Part shown: positions 43,361 through 51,192 of the stretch, in pieces | How positions within the stretch are numbered: position 1 is the first letter of the stretch | Layout: every line of letters starts with the position of its first letter | Source of the DNA: Fulvivirga imtechensis AK7 | Lineage (GTDB): Bacteria; Bacteroidota; Bacteroidia; Cytophagales; Cyclobacteriaceae | DNA length: 64,000 nucleotides | NCBI RefSeq assembly: GCF_000331535.1 | Contig: NZ_AMZN01000032.1 | Coordinates: forward strand, 19,822-83,821 | Reading direction: 5' to 3' | Program-made: the position numbers and the translations under genes | The notes under the pieces: generated by a model | Seen by the model: only the letters and a program-made list of their open reading frames with translations | Databases searched by the model: none | What the model was told of the DNA's origin: nothing

Positions 43361-43380
43361 AAGTGGGAGAAAGTGGGAGA
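43361..43380 (+). promoter_or_regulatory. Second AAGTGG decamer pair upstream of mraZ
   Basis: AAGTGGGAGA occurs twice in tandem on the plus strand, about 190 bases beyond the mraZ-proximal array and in the opposite orientation. It could be an accessory MraZ site or a chance duplication. Confidence 0.4.
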
Positions 43381-43507
43381 TTTTTTCCGGATCAATCTTA
43401 ATCCATGCATTTTTTAATAAAAACGCTTCGGATCTATTCCCTTCTAATAACTTGGGAACAAGATGAAAAATGACTTTTGAGCCATCTTCATGTACCTTTT
43501 GCACTAT

Positions 43508-44695
43508 TCAAACTACCTTGTTTTCTGACAAGCGCTGAATATCAGAAGCACTCAATCCCAATTCGGCCATTAAAACCTGTTGTGTATGCTCTCCATACCT
43601 GGGTGGTGGCAGGATGCCAGACTTTCTCTCTTCGTCTGCAAAATGCGCCACAAACGTTCTCACTCCACGCACTCCTCCACCCGTCATTAGCAGGTGCTGC
43701 ACTTCGGGCATTTGCAAGGCTTCAGGTACTTCGTGAATGGCGCCCACAGGCACTTTCAGCGCATTAAGTTCGTCTATCAGGTATTGCTGGTTATACCTGC
43801 AGATCCTTCCTTGCAAAAGATCATAAAGAGGTTGCCTATGCTTTACACGCAGGGCATTGCTAGCGTACTGCAAATCATTAGCTATAGCGGTCATTTCCAG
43901 AACCTTGCATAAATTAACAAACTGTCTGTCAGTACCTACTGCTAATATTATTTGCTTACTATCTTTTGTTACAAAGATATCTCCATAGGGAGCAATATTG
44001 GGGTGCGCAGAACCCTGCCTGGATGGCACTTTGCCGGCAACCAACCAGTTAGCTCCCTGATTAGCTAAAGAGGCTACTGCTGATTCGATAAGGGATACCG
44101 ACACTTTACCTCCCTCTCCGGTTTTTAATTTATGGATCAGCCTTAAAAGTATGCCTTCTTTCAAATGATGGCCAGCCAAAATATCCATTAAAGCCACGGG
44201 CATTTTTGTCGGAGCTCCCCCAGGCTCACCATTCATGGACATAAAGCCCGCCTCTGCCTGTATGATTGCATCATAGCCTACCTTGACATTTTCAGTGCCA
44301 TACCCGGTTATTTGACCATAAATAATGTTTGGATTAATCTGGCAGAGAGAACGGTAATCGACCTTCAGTTTTTTCGCATCTCCTGGTTTGTAGCTTGCTA
44401 TGATTATATCCGCCTTTTCCACCATTCGATATAATATGGACAATCCTTCCGGTTTTGATATATCCAGACTGACAGAGCGCTTACCCCAGTTAATACTGGT
44501 AAAATAAGCGGTCAACTGATCTCCGGTTTCTTCCTTTAACTTCCATGAGCGTGTTACGTCTCCGCCCGTTGCAGGATTCTCGATCTTCACTACATCACCA
44601 CCAAGTTCAGCGAAAAACTGCCCTACACTGGGACCTGCCAAAACTGAGGCCAATTCTATCACCTTTACACCCGAAAAAAACTGCTGATCCTGCAT
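43508..44695 (-). CDS. CaiB/BaiF family CoA transferase (family III)
   Basis: A 395-aa cytosolic protein of the family III CoA-transferases. The start LSGVKVIELASVLAGPSVGQ (here FSGVKVIELASVLAGPSVGQ), the ENPATGGDVTR loop, and the MPVALMDILAGHHL block with the catalytic aspartate near residue 158 fit the family. It moves CoA between carboxylates; the substrate is unknown. The frame reaches back to 44728, but a -7 box (44717-44724) would then lie inside the coding region, so ATG 44695 is preferred. Confidence 0.85.
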   Translation of the reverse strand: MQDQQFFSGVKVIELASVLAGPSVGQFFAELGGDVVKIENPATGGDVTRSWKLKEETGDQLTAYFTSINWGKRSVSLDISKPEGLSILYRMVEKADIIIASYKPGDAKKLKVDYRSLCQINPNIIYGQITGYGTENVKVGYDAIIQAEAGFMSMNGEPGGAPTKMPVALMDILAGHHLKEGILLRLIHKLKTGEGGKVSVSLIESAVASLANQGANWLVAGKVPSRQGSAHPNIAPYGDIFVTKDSKQIILAVGTDRQFVNLCKVLEMTAIANDLQYASNALRVKHRQPLYDLLQGRICRYNQQYLIDELNALKVPVGAIHEVPEALQMPEVQHLLMTGGGVRGVRTFVAHFADEERKSGILPPPRYGEHTQQVLMAELGLSASDIQRLSENKVV

Positions 44696-44716
44696 AATCG
44701 TTCTGATTTTGAGCAT

Positions 44717-44724
44717 CAAAAATA
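44717..44724 (-). promoter_or_regulatory. -7 box of the CoA-transferase gene
   Basis: Minus-strand TATTTTTG matches TAnnTTTG; start of transcription near 44710, 15 bases before ATG 44695. No clear -33 element. Confidence 0.4.
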
Positions 44725-44728
44725 TCAA

Positions 44729-44992
44729 GATTTACCTCTTGATTCCATCGCAACAGCATATAATTCTCGTCAGCACAAGCCCATCAGTAGGAATTCAAAG
44801 TAAAACTAACGTATTCAAAAAATATGTTTAAACAACCAAATTGGGCATTTTTCTACATAAAGCATCTTTACGGCTTTCCAACATTGCTATCTGCCAAAGA
44901 AAATTGTACAAGTAAGTTTAGTGCGATTTTTGATTACTTCTTTAACTCGCAAAACTCCAACTTTAAACCACCTAACTAAACCTTTTGCACCT
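44729..44992. other. Upstream region of the lanthipeptide-like precursor genes
   Basis: About 265 bases, A/T rich. A 51-codon open frame (44824-44979, plus) ends 13 bases before the first precursor start but has no recognisable motif, so it is treated as leader sequence. TATGTTTA (44823-44830) and TAAGTTTA (about 44911-44918) are one-mismatch -7 boxes. Confidence 0.4.
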
Positions 44993-45169
44993 ATGATGTT
45001 CGGAAACCGTAAAAAATTCAAAATCAGCACATTGAAGATCAGCAGCTTCATTACTTCCACCCGGGAATTACGGGGAGGAGCGGCACTTACTTTCCAAGCG
45101 GATTGTCCATACTTTAAAACCCAACCAAAAACCTGTGTGGAATCAGTAGATTGGTGCTGGACTCCCTGA
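44993..45169 (+). CDS. Pinensin-like lanthipeptide precursor 1
   Basis: A 58-aa peptide. The leader contains KISTLKISSFITSTRELRGG: the SF(V/I)TS block and the terminal GG resemble leaders of pinensin-type class I lanthipeptides known from Chitinophaga (recalled, not searched). The 29-residue core AALTFQADCPYFKTQPKTCV then ESVDWCWTP has three Cys and Thr/Ser at spacings that would allow three rings (T4-C9, T14-C19, S22-C26). The frame opens to 44921, but ATG 44993 (or 44996) starts the leader. No LanB, LanC, protease or exporter gene lies in the window. Confidence 0.68.
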   Translation: MMFGNRKKFKISTLKISSFITSTRELRGGAALTFQADCPYFKTQPKTCVESVDWCWTP

Positions 45170-45245
45170 AACTCATAATTTCAGGCGTTTCCCGAAAAGC
45201 CTGTATACAAACAGAGTAGGGACTACTATTAAATTTCTAAAACCA

Positions 45246-45386
45246 ATGAAAAACCAGAAGAAACAAAAGTCTATGTTGAAGAAGTTACAGGTAAAAAGCT
45301 TTGTTACCTCAATTAAAAATCAAAATGTACTCAGAGGAGGAACATGTCTGGAGCCTACCTTGGTAGGACCGGAATGTGAAATGTGA
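45246..45386 (+). CDS. Pinensin-like lanthipeptide precursor 2
   Basis: A 46-aa peptide too short for usual ORF cut-offs. The leader has MLKKLQVKSFVTSIKNQNVL ending RGG, clearly related to precursor 1 (SFVTS/SFITS, LRGG). The 14-residue core TCLEPTLVGPECEM has two Cys and two Thr. It starts 76 bases after the stop of precursor 1, with a hairpin between (CAGGC 45182-45186, GCCTG 45199-45203), and ends in a strong terminator, so both are one transcription unit. Family assignment is from the leader pattern; activity is unknown. Confidence 0.68.
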   Translation: MKNQKKQKSMLKKLQVKSFVTSIKNQNVLRGGTCLEPTLVGPECEM

Positions 45387-45401
45387 AGGTTAGTGTGTTT
45401 C

Positions 45402-45440
45402 AATCCCGGTAGTGTGTAAGCACTATCGGGGTTACCCTTT
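45402..45440 (+). terminator. Intrinsic terminator of the precursor genes
   Basis: AATCCCGGTAGTG (45402-45414) pairs with CACTATCGGGGTT (45421-45433) around a six-base loop (two G-T or mismatch positions), followed by ACCCTTTATA. Confidence 0.75.
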
Positions 45441-45449
45441 ATATATATA

Positions 45450-45487
45450 AAGTACTTTGAAACTCCTTATGGGGATTCAAAGTACTT
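45450..45487 (-). terminator. Terminator between the convergent peptide operons
   Basis: AAGTACTTTGAA (45450-45461) and TTCAAAGTACTT (45476-45487) form a perfect 12-bp stem with further CC/GG pairing in the loop, 14 bases after the stop of the minus-strand peptide gene; the sequence beyond is A/T rich (TTTATATATAT). Serves the minus-strand peptide genes and perhaps both directions. Confidence 0.7.
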
Positions 45488-45500
45488 ATCATTTTCCTTG

Positions 45501-45701
45501 TTAGAAAATAGCATCTACGGCATCTATAAACCAATCCTGATCACCTATAGCGTTGTAAATCAGGTTGTTTCCGTTAACCCATGCATCCGTAATTACATAT
45601 CCGATCATATGCCCCAGGTCATAACCATCATTACCTCCCATAAGGCCAGCAAGCTCTTCACGGTTTAATTGCGTCAATTCAAGTTTATTTATCTTGTTCA
45701 T
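45501..45701 (-). CDS. Double-glycine-leader peptide B (bacteriocin-like)
   Basis: A 66-aa peptide. The N-terminus LELTQLNREELAGLMGG is a typical double-glycine leader (LxREELxxLxGG) removed by C39-peptidase ABC exporters. The 43-residue mature part (NDGYDLGHMIGYVITDAWVN and on) is acidic, aromatic, without Cys, and could be membrane active. It is 41 bases after peptide A. No C39 exporter or immunity gene is in the window. Confidence 0.65.
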   Translation of the reverse strand: MNKINKLELTQLNREELAGLMGGNDGYDLGHMIGYVITDAWVNGNNLIYNAIGDQDWFIDAVDAIF

Positions 45702-45742
45702 GATTTATTAAATTTTTAGGTTGAATAATTTTTAAAATGAAT

Positions 45743-45952
45743 TTAGTTTTGCAATGCATCATTCATACCATCTCCCAAACCTTCAAAGAAGCCGAAGAAG
45801 TTGTCGACACCATTGTTGTACCAATCGAACTGAGACAGATTATCATGAATCCAGCCTCCGAACTCAACTGCATCCATAAGGCCTCCGCCTGTAAGATTTT
45901 TTAATTCACCTTTCAGCATTGCATGCTCTGAAAAATTATTGATCGTTTTCAT
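45743..45952 (-). CDS. Double-glycine-leader peptide A (bacteriocin-like)
   Basis: A 69-aa peptide with leader HAMLKGELKNLTGG (LKxxELKNLxGG) and a 44-residue mature part GLMDAVEFGGWIHDNLSQFD and on, acidic and aromatic, no Cys. It is similar in design to peptide B (same leader type, W/F/D-rich helix), which follows on the same transcript. The promoter candidate TAACTTTT lies just upstream. Function unknown; either bacteriocin-like or a signalling peptide. Confidence 0.62.
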   Translation of the reverse strand: MKTINNFSEHAMLKGELKNLTGGGLMDAVEFGGWIHDNLSQFDWYNNGVDNFFGFFEGLGDGMNDALQN

Positions 45953-45965
45953 GTTTTTGAAATTT

Positions 45966-45997
45966 TAAAAGTTAAAATAAGGTATTCACATTGCGCA
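45966..45997 (-). promoter_or_regulatory. Promoter candidate of the double-glycine peptide genes
   Basis: Minus strand TTG (45995-45997), 21-base spacer, TAACTTTT (45966-45973), one mismatch to TAnnTTTG; ATG 45952 follows about 14 bases after. Confidence 0.35.
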
Positions 45998-46036
45998 ACG
46001 ATTATGACACTAATGTCGAATAATGTGTCCACTTCT

Positions 46037-46101
46037 AAAATCCCTAAAACACAGGGTTTTAATAAATAACCAACTACCGTGATCATTAATCCACGGTTTT
46101 A
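46037..46101. other. Two hairpins between the HA-repeat gene and the peptide genes
   Basis: AAAATCCCT/AGGGTTTT (46037-46060) and, further from the peptide genes, ACCGTG/CACGGT (about 46076-46101). The first resembles a terminator on the plus strand; the second lies downstream of the HA-repeat gene. Confidence 0.35.
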
Positions 46102-46143
46102 GGTTAATGGTAAATAGTGATGGTATTTATAAATGACTTGCCG

Positions 46144-47256
46144 TTACTCCAGTTCGTTAATATACCTGCCCTTTTCATCGCGTTTCCTTTTTCTGCCGGC
46201 AAGGTCGCCTTTGAAGTTAAAACCTATCCTTTTCAGGTATTCTCTTTTTTCCTTTGGTGGATTTTTGGCCCAGCGTTGGTTAACTACAAAACGCGCCAGA
46301 TCAGGATCTTCCGGCCAATTTTCCGGCACATTGGGATGTCCGAATTTTTCATAAAAGGCTACCAGCTTATTATACATCTTCAGCCATTTTTGCCAATCAT
46401 TCCTCTTGAGCATGGCTGAGGTATTAAAGCCAAGATCAAGCAGACTTTTCTTTTTCCAATCGTCCAGCTTGGAAAATCCTTTACGCTGCACTTCCACCCA
46501 CCTACCTAAAGGAGGATTTTCATCAAATTTTGAGGGAACATCGCAATGGCCGTAGTCCTTTTTGAACCTTTTCAGTTTATTGAACATTGTCAGCCATTTC
46601 TTTCTGCTGTTCTTTTCAATGTCCGGGGACCATACAAATTCAACCTTTTCCAGCAATTTCTTCTGCCATGGCTCAAGGTACTGTTCCCGGTTCCGCATTC
46701 GCGACACAAAACCTCCCAGCCTGTTCAGCTCACTGCTATCGTTATGTGAGGGGACACTGCTATGGCCATGTTCGGTATAGAATTTTTTAAGTTTTTCATA
46801 CTGGCGCATCCAGGCATCCTTCTTTTGCCTTTCAAGATCTGCCTGCCATAGAAAACCTATTTTGTCCAGCAAAGCTTTTCGTTGTGCTGATAATTTTTTC
46901 TTTCTTTTACGCTGCCGTGATTCCCACAGCGATAGGGACCTGTACTCTTCCTGTGTCTCCGGCACCTTGGACGGACCGTTTTCTGAATAGAACTCTTTAA
47001 GTTCTTCATAGAACCTCATCCAATTGTCATTCTTTTTCTTTCTAATATCCGACCGCCATAAAAACCCTATCTCATTAAGTAATTTTTTTCTGGCTTCGGG
47101 CATTGTTTCCTCATTCTCGCGCTGTCGTGTTACCCACTTCGCCAACGAGGGATTCTCCTTCCAACTCGAAGGCACCTTACAATGACCAAACCTGTTTTTG
47201 TATGCTATTAATTCCTGATACCTATTATTCCAGATCTTTTCGTTTCTTTCAAACAT
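46144..47256 (-). CDS. Five-repeat helicase-associated (HA) domain protein
   Basis: A 370-aa protein consisting almost entirely of five HA-domain repeats of about 68 residues, each with a W-x(n)-Y/F-x-L-x(2)-F/Y start, a G-H-x-x-V-P core (FGHCKVPSSWKENPSLAKWV, NGPSKVPETQEEYRSLSLWE, HGHSSVPS..., YGHCDVPSKF, FGHPNVPENWPEDPDLARFV) and an R-Q-R/L-x(2)-IGF end. HA repeats are small helical modules, probably DNA binding, usually attached to a helicase; here no helicase is present. ATG 47256 is chosen; GTG 47271 is also open. Very basic. It is upstream of the double-glycine peptides on the same strand. Confidence 0.85.
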   Translation of the reverse strand: MFERNEKIWNNRYQELIAYKNRFGHCKVPSSWKENPSLAKWVTRQRENEETMPEARKKLLNEIGFLWRSDIRKKKNDNWMRFYEELKEFYSENGPSKVPETQEEYRSLSLWESRQRKRKKKLSAQRKALLDKIGFLWQADLERQKKDAWMRQYEKLKKFYTEHGHSSVPSHNDSSELNRLGGFVSRMRNREQYLEPWQKKLLEKVEFVWSPDIEKNSRKKWLTMFNKLKRFKKDYGHCDVPSKFDENPPLGRWVEVQRKGFSKLDDWKKKSLLDLGFNTSAMLKRNDWQKWLKMYNKLVAFYEKFGHPNVPENWPEDPDLARFVVNQRWAKNPPKEKREYLKRIGFNFKGDLAGRKRKRDEKGRYINELE

Positions 47257-47702
47257 ATTATTCCTTACCACCCTATCTTGTCTAACTTAACCAATCCTTA
47301 AAAAATTGCAGGGAATTTAACTTATTCGTAGCAAAAAGCTAACCATACCTTCAATGAGGGCGTATATTATATGATTAAAGGTTAATACTTTGTATGAGTG
47401 TTTACTTTAATAGGGGAACCTTTCGTACAGGTGGATACTTGATATAAAGCATATTGGATTAAAACGCCTAACTTTGCACTTAATGAAATAACCATAAGAC
47501 CAAGCCCTATCAAACAAGATGAATAATAGGCGGTTGGCAGAAGGAGTAGGCAAAGGAGGCTGTGCAATAAACACGGGTGTCATTAGTGAAAACATTCAGC
47601 TTGAAACTTGTGGCTTCTCAGCTTAATTCGTAAATCAAAAATTGTAAATCGTAAATCATTTTCAATACGCAATACTAATATCTCAATACTAAATATATAC
47701 AC
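47257..47702. other. 430-base region between the HA-repeat gene and mnmA
   Basis: No gene is convincing. A 35-codon frame from about 47519 shows no motif. The last 80 bases before mnmA are a word repeat. A/T rich; contains no strong hairpin. Confidence 0.5.
47623..47698 (+). repeat. Word repeats directly upstream of mnmA
   Basis: CGTAAATC/TGTAAATCGTAAATC (47625-47657) and CAATACGCAATACTAATATC then TCAATACTAAA. The 16-mer ATATCTCAATACTAAA (47678-47693) matches the one before kdsB with a single change and ends nine bases from the start codon. Confidence 0.5.
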
Positions 47703-48899
47703 ATGAAGAGAGTAGTTGTAGGCATGTCCGGCGGGGTCGACAGTAGTGTTGCCGCCTATCTGCTAAAAGAGCAGGGGTATGATGTAATAGGCATGTTCAT
47801 GAAGAACTGGCATGACGACTCTGTAACTATTAGCAAAGAATGCCCATGGCTTGAAGACAGTAACGATGCGATGATCGTAGCGCAAAAGCTCGGTATTCCT
47901 TTCCATGCTATAGACCTGAGTAAGGAGTACAAGGAGCGTATTGTCGATTATATGTTTGATGAGTACCAAAAGGGCCGCACGCCCAATCCCGATGTATTAT
48001 GTAACAGGGAGATAAAGTTTGATATCTTTTTAAAAGCGGCTATGCGATTAAAGGCTGATTTTATAGCCACTGGTCACTACTGCCGAAAAAGCATTGTTGA
48101 GGTAAATGGTAAAAGCACCTACCAATTACTTGCCGGCAGGGATACTAACAAGGATCAAAGCTATTTCCTTTGCCAGCTCACACAAGATCAGCTATCAAAA
48201 GCCTTATTTCCCATAGGTGAACTGCAAAAGTCGGAAGTGCGAAAAATTGCAAAGGAGCAGGAGTTGGTTACTGCAGACAAAAAGGATAGTCAGGGTCTGT
48301 GTTTTATAGGAAAAGTTCGGCTGCCGGAATTTTTACAACAAAAGCTGGAGCCAAAAAAAGGCAAAGTAGTAGAGATACCCGCTGATGCACCTACTTTTGA
48401 GAATAACCCTGCTCAAATGAGCCTTAATGGAGCTACCTCGGAGACCTTGAGAAAAATAACCGCTGCGTTTACTTATACCTCGCAAGACGGACGGCTGGTA
48501 GGTGAACATAGCGGAGCACACTACTATACCATTGGCCAAAGGAAAGGGTTAAATATTGGGGGCACACCTAAGCCACTTTTTATTATCGAAACAGATATGC
48601 GTGAAAACATCATTTACACAGGCCAGGGTGAAGATCATCCGGGTTTGTATAGAAAGGGGCTTTTCATTCAAAACGAAGATATTCATTGGGTTCGTGAAGA
48701 TCTGGCTTTAAGTGCAGGTGACACGATCAATTATATGGTACGCATACGCTACCGGCAGGACCTGGAACATGCTACCCTTTTTATGAGAGAAGAGGGTCTC
48801 TACATTATATTCGAGCACCCTCAAAAAGCCATCGCTCCCGGACAATTTGCCGTGTGGTATAAAGAAGATGAATTAATCGGTTCCGGGGTAATCAGCTAA
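47703..48899 (+). CDS. mnmA: tRNA-specific 2-thiouridylase MnmA
   Basis: A 398-aa cytosolic enzyme that thiolates U34 of tRNAs for Lys, Glu and Gln, taking sulfur from a relay. The PP-loop is [15 protein letters not shown] near residue 8; catalytic-type cysteines lie in [12 protein letters not shown] and [34 protein letters not shown] is the standard MnmA block near 263. The length is slightly above average. It has a repeat-rich upstream region, and its stop codon is the first base pairs of the element at 48897. Confidence 0.97.
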   Translation: MKRVVVGMSGGVDSSVAAYLLKEQGYDVIGMFMKNWHDDSVTISKECPWLEDSNDAMIVAQKLGIPFHAIDLSKEYKERIVDYMFDEYQKGRTPNPDVLCNREIKFDIFLKAAMRLKADFIATGHYCRKSIVEVNGKSTYQLLAGRDTNKDQSYFLCQLTQDQLSKALFPIGELQKSEVRKIAKEQELVTADKKDSQGLCFIGKVRLPEFLQQKLEPKKGKVVEIPADAPTFENNPAQMSLNGATSETLRKITAAFTYTSQDGRLVGEHSGAHYYTIGQRKGLNIGGTPKPLFIIETDMRENIIYTGQGEDHPGLYRKGLFIQNEDIHWVREDLALSAGDTINYMVRIRYRQDLEHATLFMREEGLYIIFEHPQKAIAPGQFAVWYKEDELIGSGVIS

Positions 48900-49046
48900 T
48901 TAGTGTCTATAAGAAAACTCTAAGTGACTTTAAGAAAACGTCAAGGTCAAGGCTTGCGAAGTGCCAAAAAGCGGAGCGTACTTGAGGTGAGCATTTTTGG
49001 GGCGAGCGTAACACCGACATTGGCGTTTGCTTTCAGACACTAATTA
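48897..49046. repeat. Palindromic intergenic element, family A copy 1
   Basis: A 150-base element with perfect 12-bp terminal inverted repeats TAATTAGTGTCT (48897-48908) and AGACACTAATTA (49035-49046). Its first TAA is the mnmA stop codon. Related, inverted, to 16440-16640. No coding potential. Confidence 0.65.
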
Positions 49047-49173
49047 ACCTGGGTTCGATATAGTAGAACCGATTAAATTGCATTCGTATCCAAAAAATAA
49101 CCTAAAAACCTCTTTTTGAAGTCATTCTGCCTGTCCTTTTTTAAGCATTTTTATATCGAACTCACGTTAATTA
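49041..49173. repeat. Palindromic intergenic element, family B copy 1
   Basis: A 133-base element with 22-bp terminal inverted repeats, 20 of 22 matching: TAATTAACCTGGGTTCGATA (TA) at 49041-49062 and TATATCGAACTCACGTTAAT (TA) at 49152-49173. It shares its left TAATTA with the right end of family A. Related to 24367-24600. Confidence 0.65.
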
Positions 49174-49184
49174 CATGGGTAGCG

Positions 49185-49772
49185 CTATTTTTTATGTTTC
49201 TCCTCTTCGAGGCCTGAAACTCCACCGGACACCACAAATTTCATCGCGGAGGTACTATTCATATGCAATGGACGCACCAAACTCTTGTCTACAAGAAAAT
49301 GATTTCCTGAGAAGTTGTATGAATGTGGCAGGTAAACTGACATGTAACCGGGAAGATTGATTTCAGCAAGATCATCTCTCGTGATAAAGCCTACCTTCAA
49401 AACTGTTTGCTCCTGATTAAGGGCAACTGTAACGGGAACATTAAATTTCTTTTGCTCCCCGACAAAAGCAGATATCAGGTCCTTAATGGAGGTATATATA
49501 ATGTTCACCAGGGGAATCTTGATCAGGTACTTTTCTAATTGATCAAAAAAAGGCCGGGTAATAAAAAATGAAGCCAGATAACCCAAAAAGGTTATGTTAA
49601 TAACGATAATAATAAGTCCAAGGCCGGGAAATTTCACAGGTATCAGTCCATCCAGCCATTCCAGCGTTTGGTAAATAATATAAATAGTCAGTGCCAATGG
49701 CACCACAAACAGCAACCCTCTGAAGAAATATGTTAATATCCGGTTAAAAGTGAATCTGCTCATGATTTTCAA
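49185..49772 (-). CDS. DUF502 family membrane protein
   Basis: A 195-aa protein with two N-terminal helices (GLLFVVPLALTIYIIY and GLIIIVINITFLGYLASFF) and a cytosolic domain with the DUF502 block IPLVNIIYTSIKDLISAFVG. DUF502 proteins are widespread inner-membrane proteins of unknown function, sometimes called COV-like after the plant proteins. It follows the nqr operon terminator on the same strand and converges on mnmA across the two palindromic elements. Confidence 0.88.
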   Translation of the reverse strand: MKIMSRFTFNRILTYFFRGLLFVVPLALTIYIIYQTLEWLDGLIPVKFPGLGLIIIVINITFLGYLASFFITRPFFDQLEKYLIKIPLVNIIYTSIKDLISAFVGEQKKFNVPVTVALNQEQTVLKVGFITRDDLAEINLPGYMSVYLPHSYNFSGNHFLVDKSLVRPLHMNSTSAMKFVVSGGVSGLEEEKHKK

Positions 49773-49784
49773 GTTGAAGCCACT

Positions 49785-49814
49785 AAAAAAGGGTTTCCGC
49801 TACCGAAAACCCTT
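49785..49814 (-). terminator. Intrinsic terminator of the nqr operon
   Basis: Minus strand AAGGGTTTTCG-GTAG-CGGAAACCCTT, 11-bp stem with a four-base loop, followed by six U. It lies 28 bases after the nqrE stop and shows that the operon ends without nqrF. Confidence 0.85.
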
Positions 49815-49842
49815 GTAATCTTATTTATAAAACTGGTGTTTC

Positions 49843-50454
49843 TTATATAGCGATACCAATAAACGACTTAAAAGCAATACCCATTAAGCCTGTGATCAAC
49901 ATAGTGATGCCTAATCCTTTTAATCCACCCGGCACATTTGAATATTTAAGCTTTTCTCTGATGGCTGCTAATGCAACAATAGCCAACATCCAACCTATTC
50001 CTGATCCAAATCCAAAAACTGTTGCCTCTGACAACACATAGTCTCTTTGAACCATGAAAAGAGACGATCCTAATATAGCACAGTTTACAGCTATCAGAGG
50101 AAGAAATATACCTAGTGAACCATACAAAGCAGGAGAGAATTTTTCAATGATCATCTCCACCAACTGCACCATAGCAGCAATAATGGCAATAAACATGATG
50201 AATTGAAGAAATTCAAGGTTAATATCGGCAAACCCAGCCCCCATCCATGCCAATGCTCCTTCTTTTAGAATATATTCTTGCAACAACCAGTTAACCGGAA
50301 CAGTTATAGTTAACACAAAAATAACAGCAGCTCCCAGGCCCACAGCAGTAGACACTTTTTTAGAAACAGCCAGGAAAGAACACATGCCCAGGAAGTAGGC
50401 GAAGATCATGTTCTCTATAAATATGGATTTTATTCCTAAACTTACTAATTCCAT
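49843..50454 (-). CDS. nqrE: Na+-NQR subunit E
   Basis: A 203-aa membrane subunit with six helices. The family blocks are [20 protein letters not shown] near the N-terminus, [20 protein letters not shown] near residue 131, and the half-membrane helix with the cysteine of the Fe centre near [11 protein letters not shown]. Part of the Na+-translocating NADH:quinone oxidoreductase, which pumps sodium out of the cell. It follows nqrD by 13 bases; no nqrF gene follows. Confidence 0.96.
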   Translation of the reverse strand: MELVSLGIKSIFIENMIFAYFLGMCSFLAVSKKVSTAVGLGAAVIFVLTITVPVNWLLQEYILKEGALAWMGAGFADINLEFLQFIMFIAIIAAMVQLVEMIIEKFSPALYGSLGIFLPLIAVNCAILGSSLFMVQRDYVLSEATVFGFGSGIGWMLAIVALAAIREKLKYSNVPGGLKGLGITMLITGLMGIAFKSFIGIAI

Positions 50455-50467
50455 TTTGTCAAATATT

Positions 50468-51148
50468 TTAGTGTTCTACGTAACCTGTTTTTGAACGCTG
50501 TACCCATATCAATACTCCCAGCACCATAAATGCTCCGATGGAATCTACCATCAACCCATTTGTGGGGAAGTTTGTAATACCTACCGCCTCAAAAAGTTTG
50601 AAGTCAAATATAGATCCGGAGCCGAATAATTCCCTGAAAAATGCCACAGTAAGGATGATCCATGCATATCCAAAACCGCTACCCAATCCGTCAAGAATTG
50701 AATCATACGGCTTGTTTCCCATTGCAAAAGCCTCAAGCCTACCCATTACAATACAATTTGTAATGATCAGCCCAACGAAGGCACCCAATACTTTATACAT
50801 ATCGTAGCTATAAGCCTTTAACACCTCGCTTACCAGAGTAACCAGCGTGGCAATAACCGCTAACTGTACAATGATCCTTACTCTGTTAGGTATAAGATTT
50901 CTGAGTACAGATATGATCAGGTTAGCAAATACAATTACAAATACCACAGCTATCGACATGATAAGCGTGGGCTCCATTTTAACCGTTACCGCCAAAGCAG
51001 AACAAATCCCCAATACCTGGACAGTGATCGGGTTGTCCTCGTTTAGAGGGTCTGATATTAATCTCTTTCTTCTTTTTGAAAGAAGGGCTTCAGAAGGCTT
51101 CTGAACAACTTCTTCCTGCTTCTTTTGCTCTAAAGTTTCAGTACTCAT
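50468..51148 (-). CDS. nqrD: Na+-NQR subunit D
   Basis: A 226-aa membrane subunit, related to NqrE. Signatures: [20 protein letters not shown] with the Fe-ligand cysteine, [13 protein letters not shown] [20 protein letters not shown], and the [20 protein letters not shown] block near residue 131. An N-terminal 30-residue polar extension is present. It is 13 bases upstream of nqrE. Confidence 0.96.
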   Translation of the reverse strand: MSTETLEQKKQEEVVQKPSEALLSKRRKRLISDPLNEDNPITVQVLGICSALAVTVKMEPTLIMSIAVVFVIVFANLIISVLRNLIPNRVRIIVQLAVIATLVTLVSEVLKAYSYDMYKVLGAFVGLIITNCIVMGRLEAFAMGNKPYDSILDGLGSGFGYAWIILTVAFFRELFGSGSIFDFKLFEAVGITNFPTNGLMVDSIGAFMVLGVLIWVQRSKTGYVEH

Positions 51149-51192
51149 AATGTTTTTATAGTATCTGTTATTTCTGACAACCTCACCTGATA

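Larger units (their letters stand above)
43088..43507. other. 420-base upstream region of the dcw cluster
   Basis: Between the CoA-transferase stop and mraZ. It contains the mraZ promoter, the three-decamer and two-decamer AAGTGG arrays, and a short TTCCC/GGGAA stem (43437-43458) after the CoA-transferase gene. No convincing gene was found. Confidence 0.6.

Noticed and set aside
43341..43466. 41-aa plus-strand ORF upstream of mraZ
   Set aside because: It runs through the AAGTGGGAGA repeats and shows no protein-like pattern; more likely regulatory DNA.
44824..44979. 51-aa ORF before the first lanthipeptide-like precursor
   Set aside because: No leader or domain pattern; the space is better explained as the upstream and leader region of the precursor genes.
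47382..47595. Two overlapping minus-strand ORFs of 61-62 aa upstream of mnmA
   Set aside because: They overlap each other in different frames and lack any conserved pattern.
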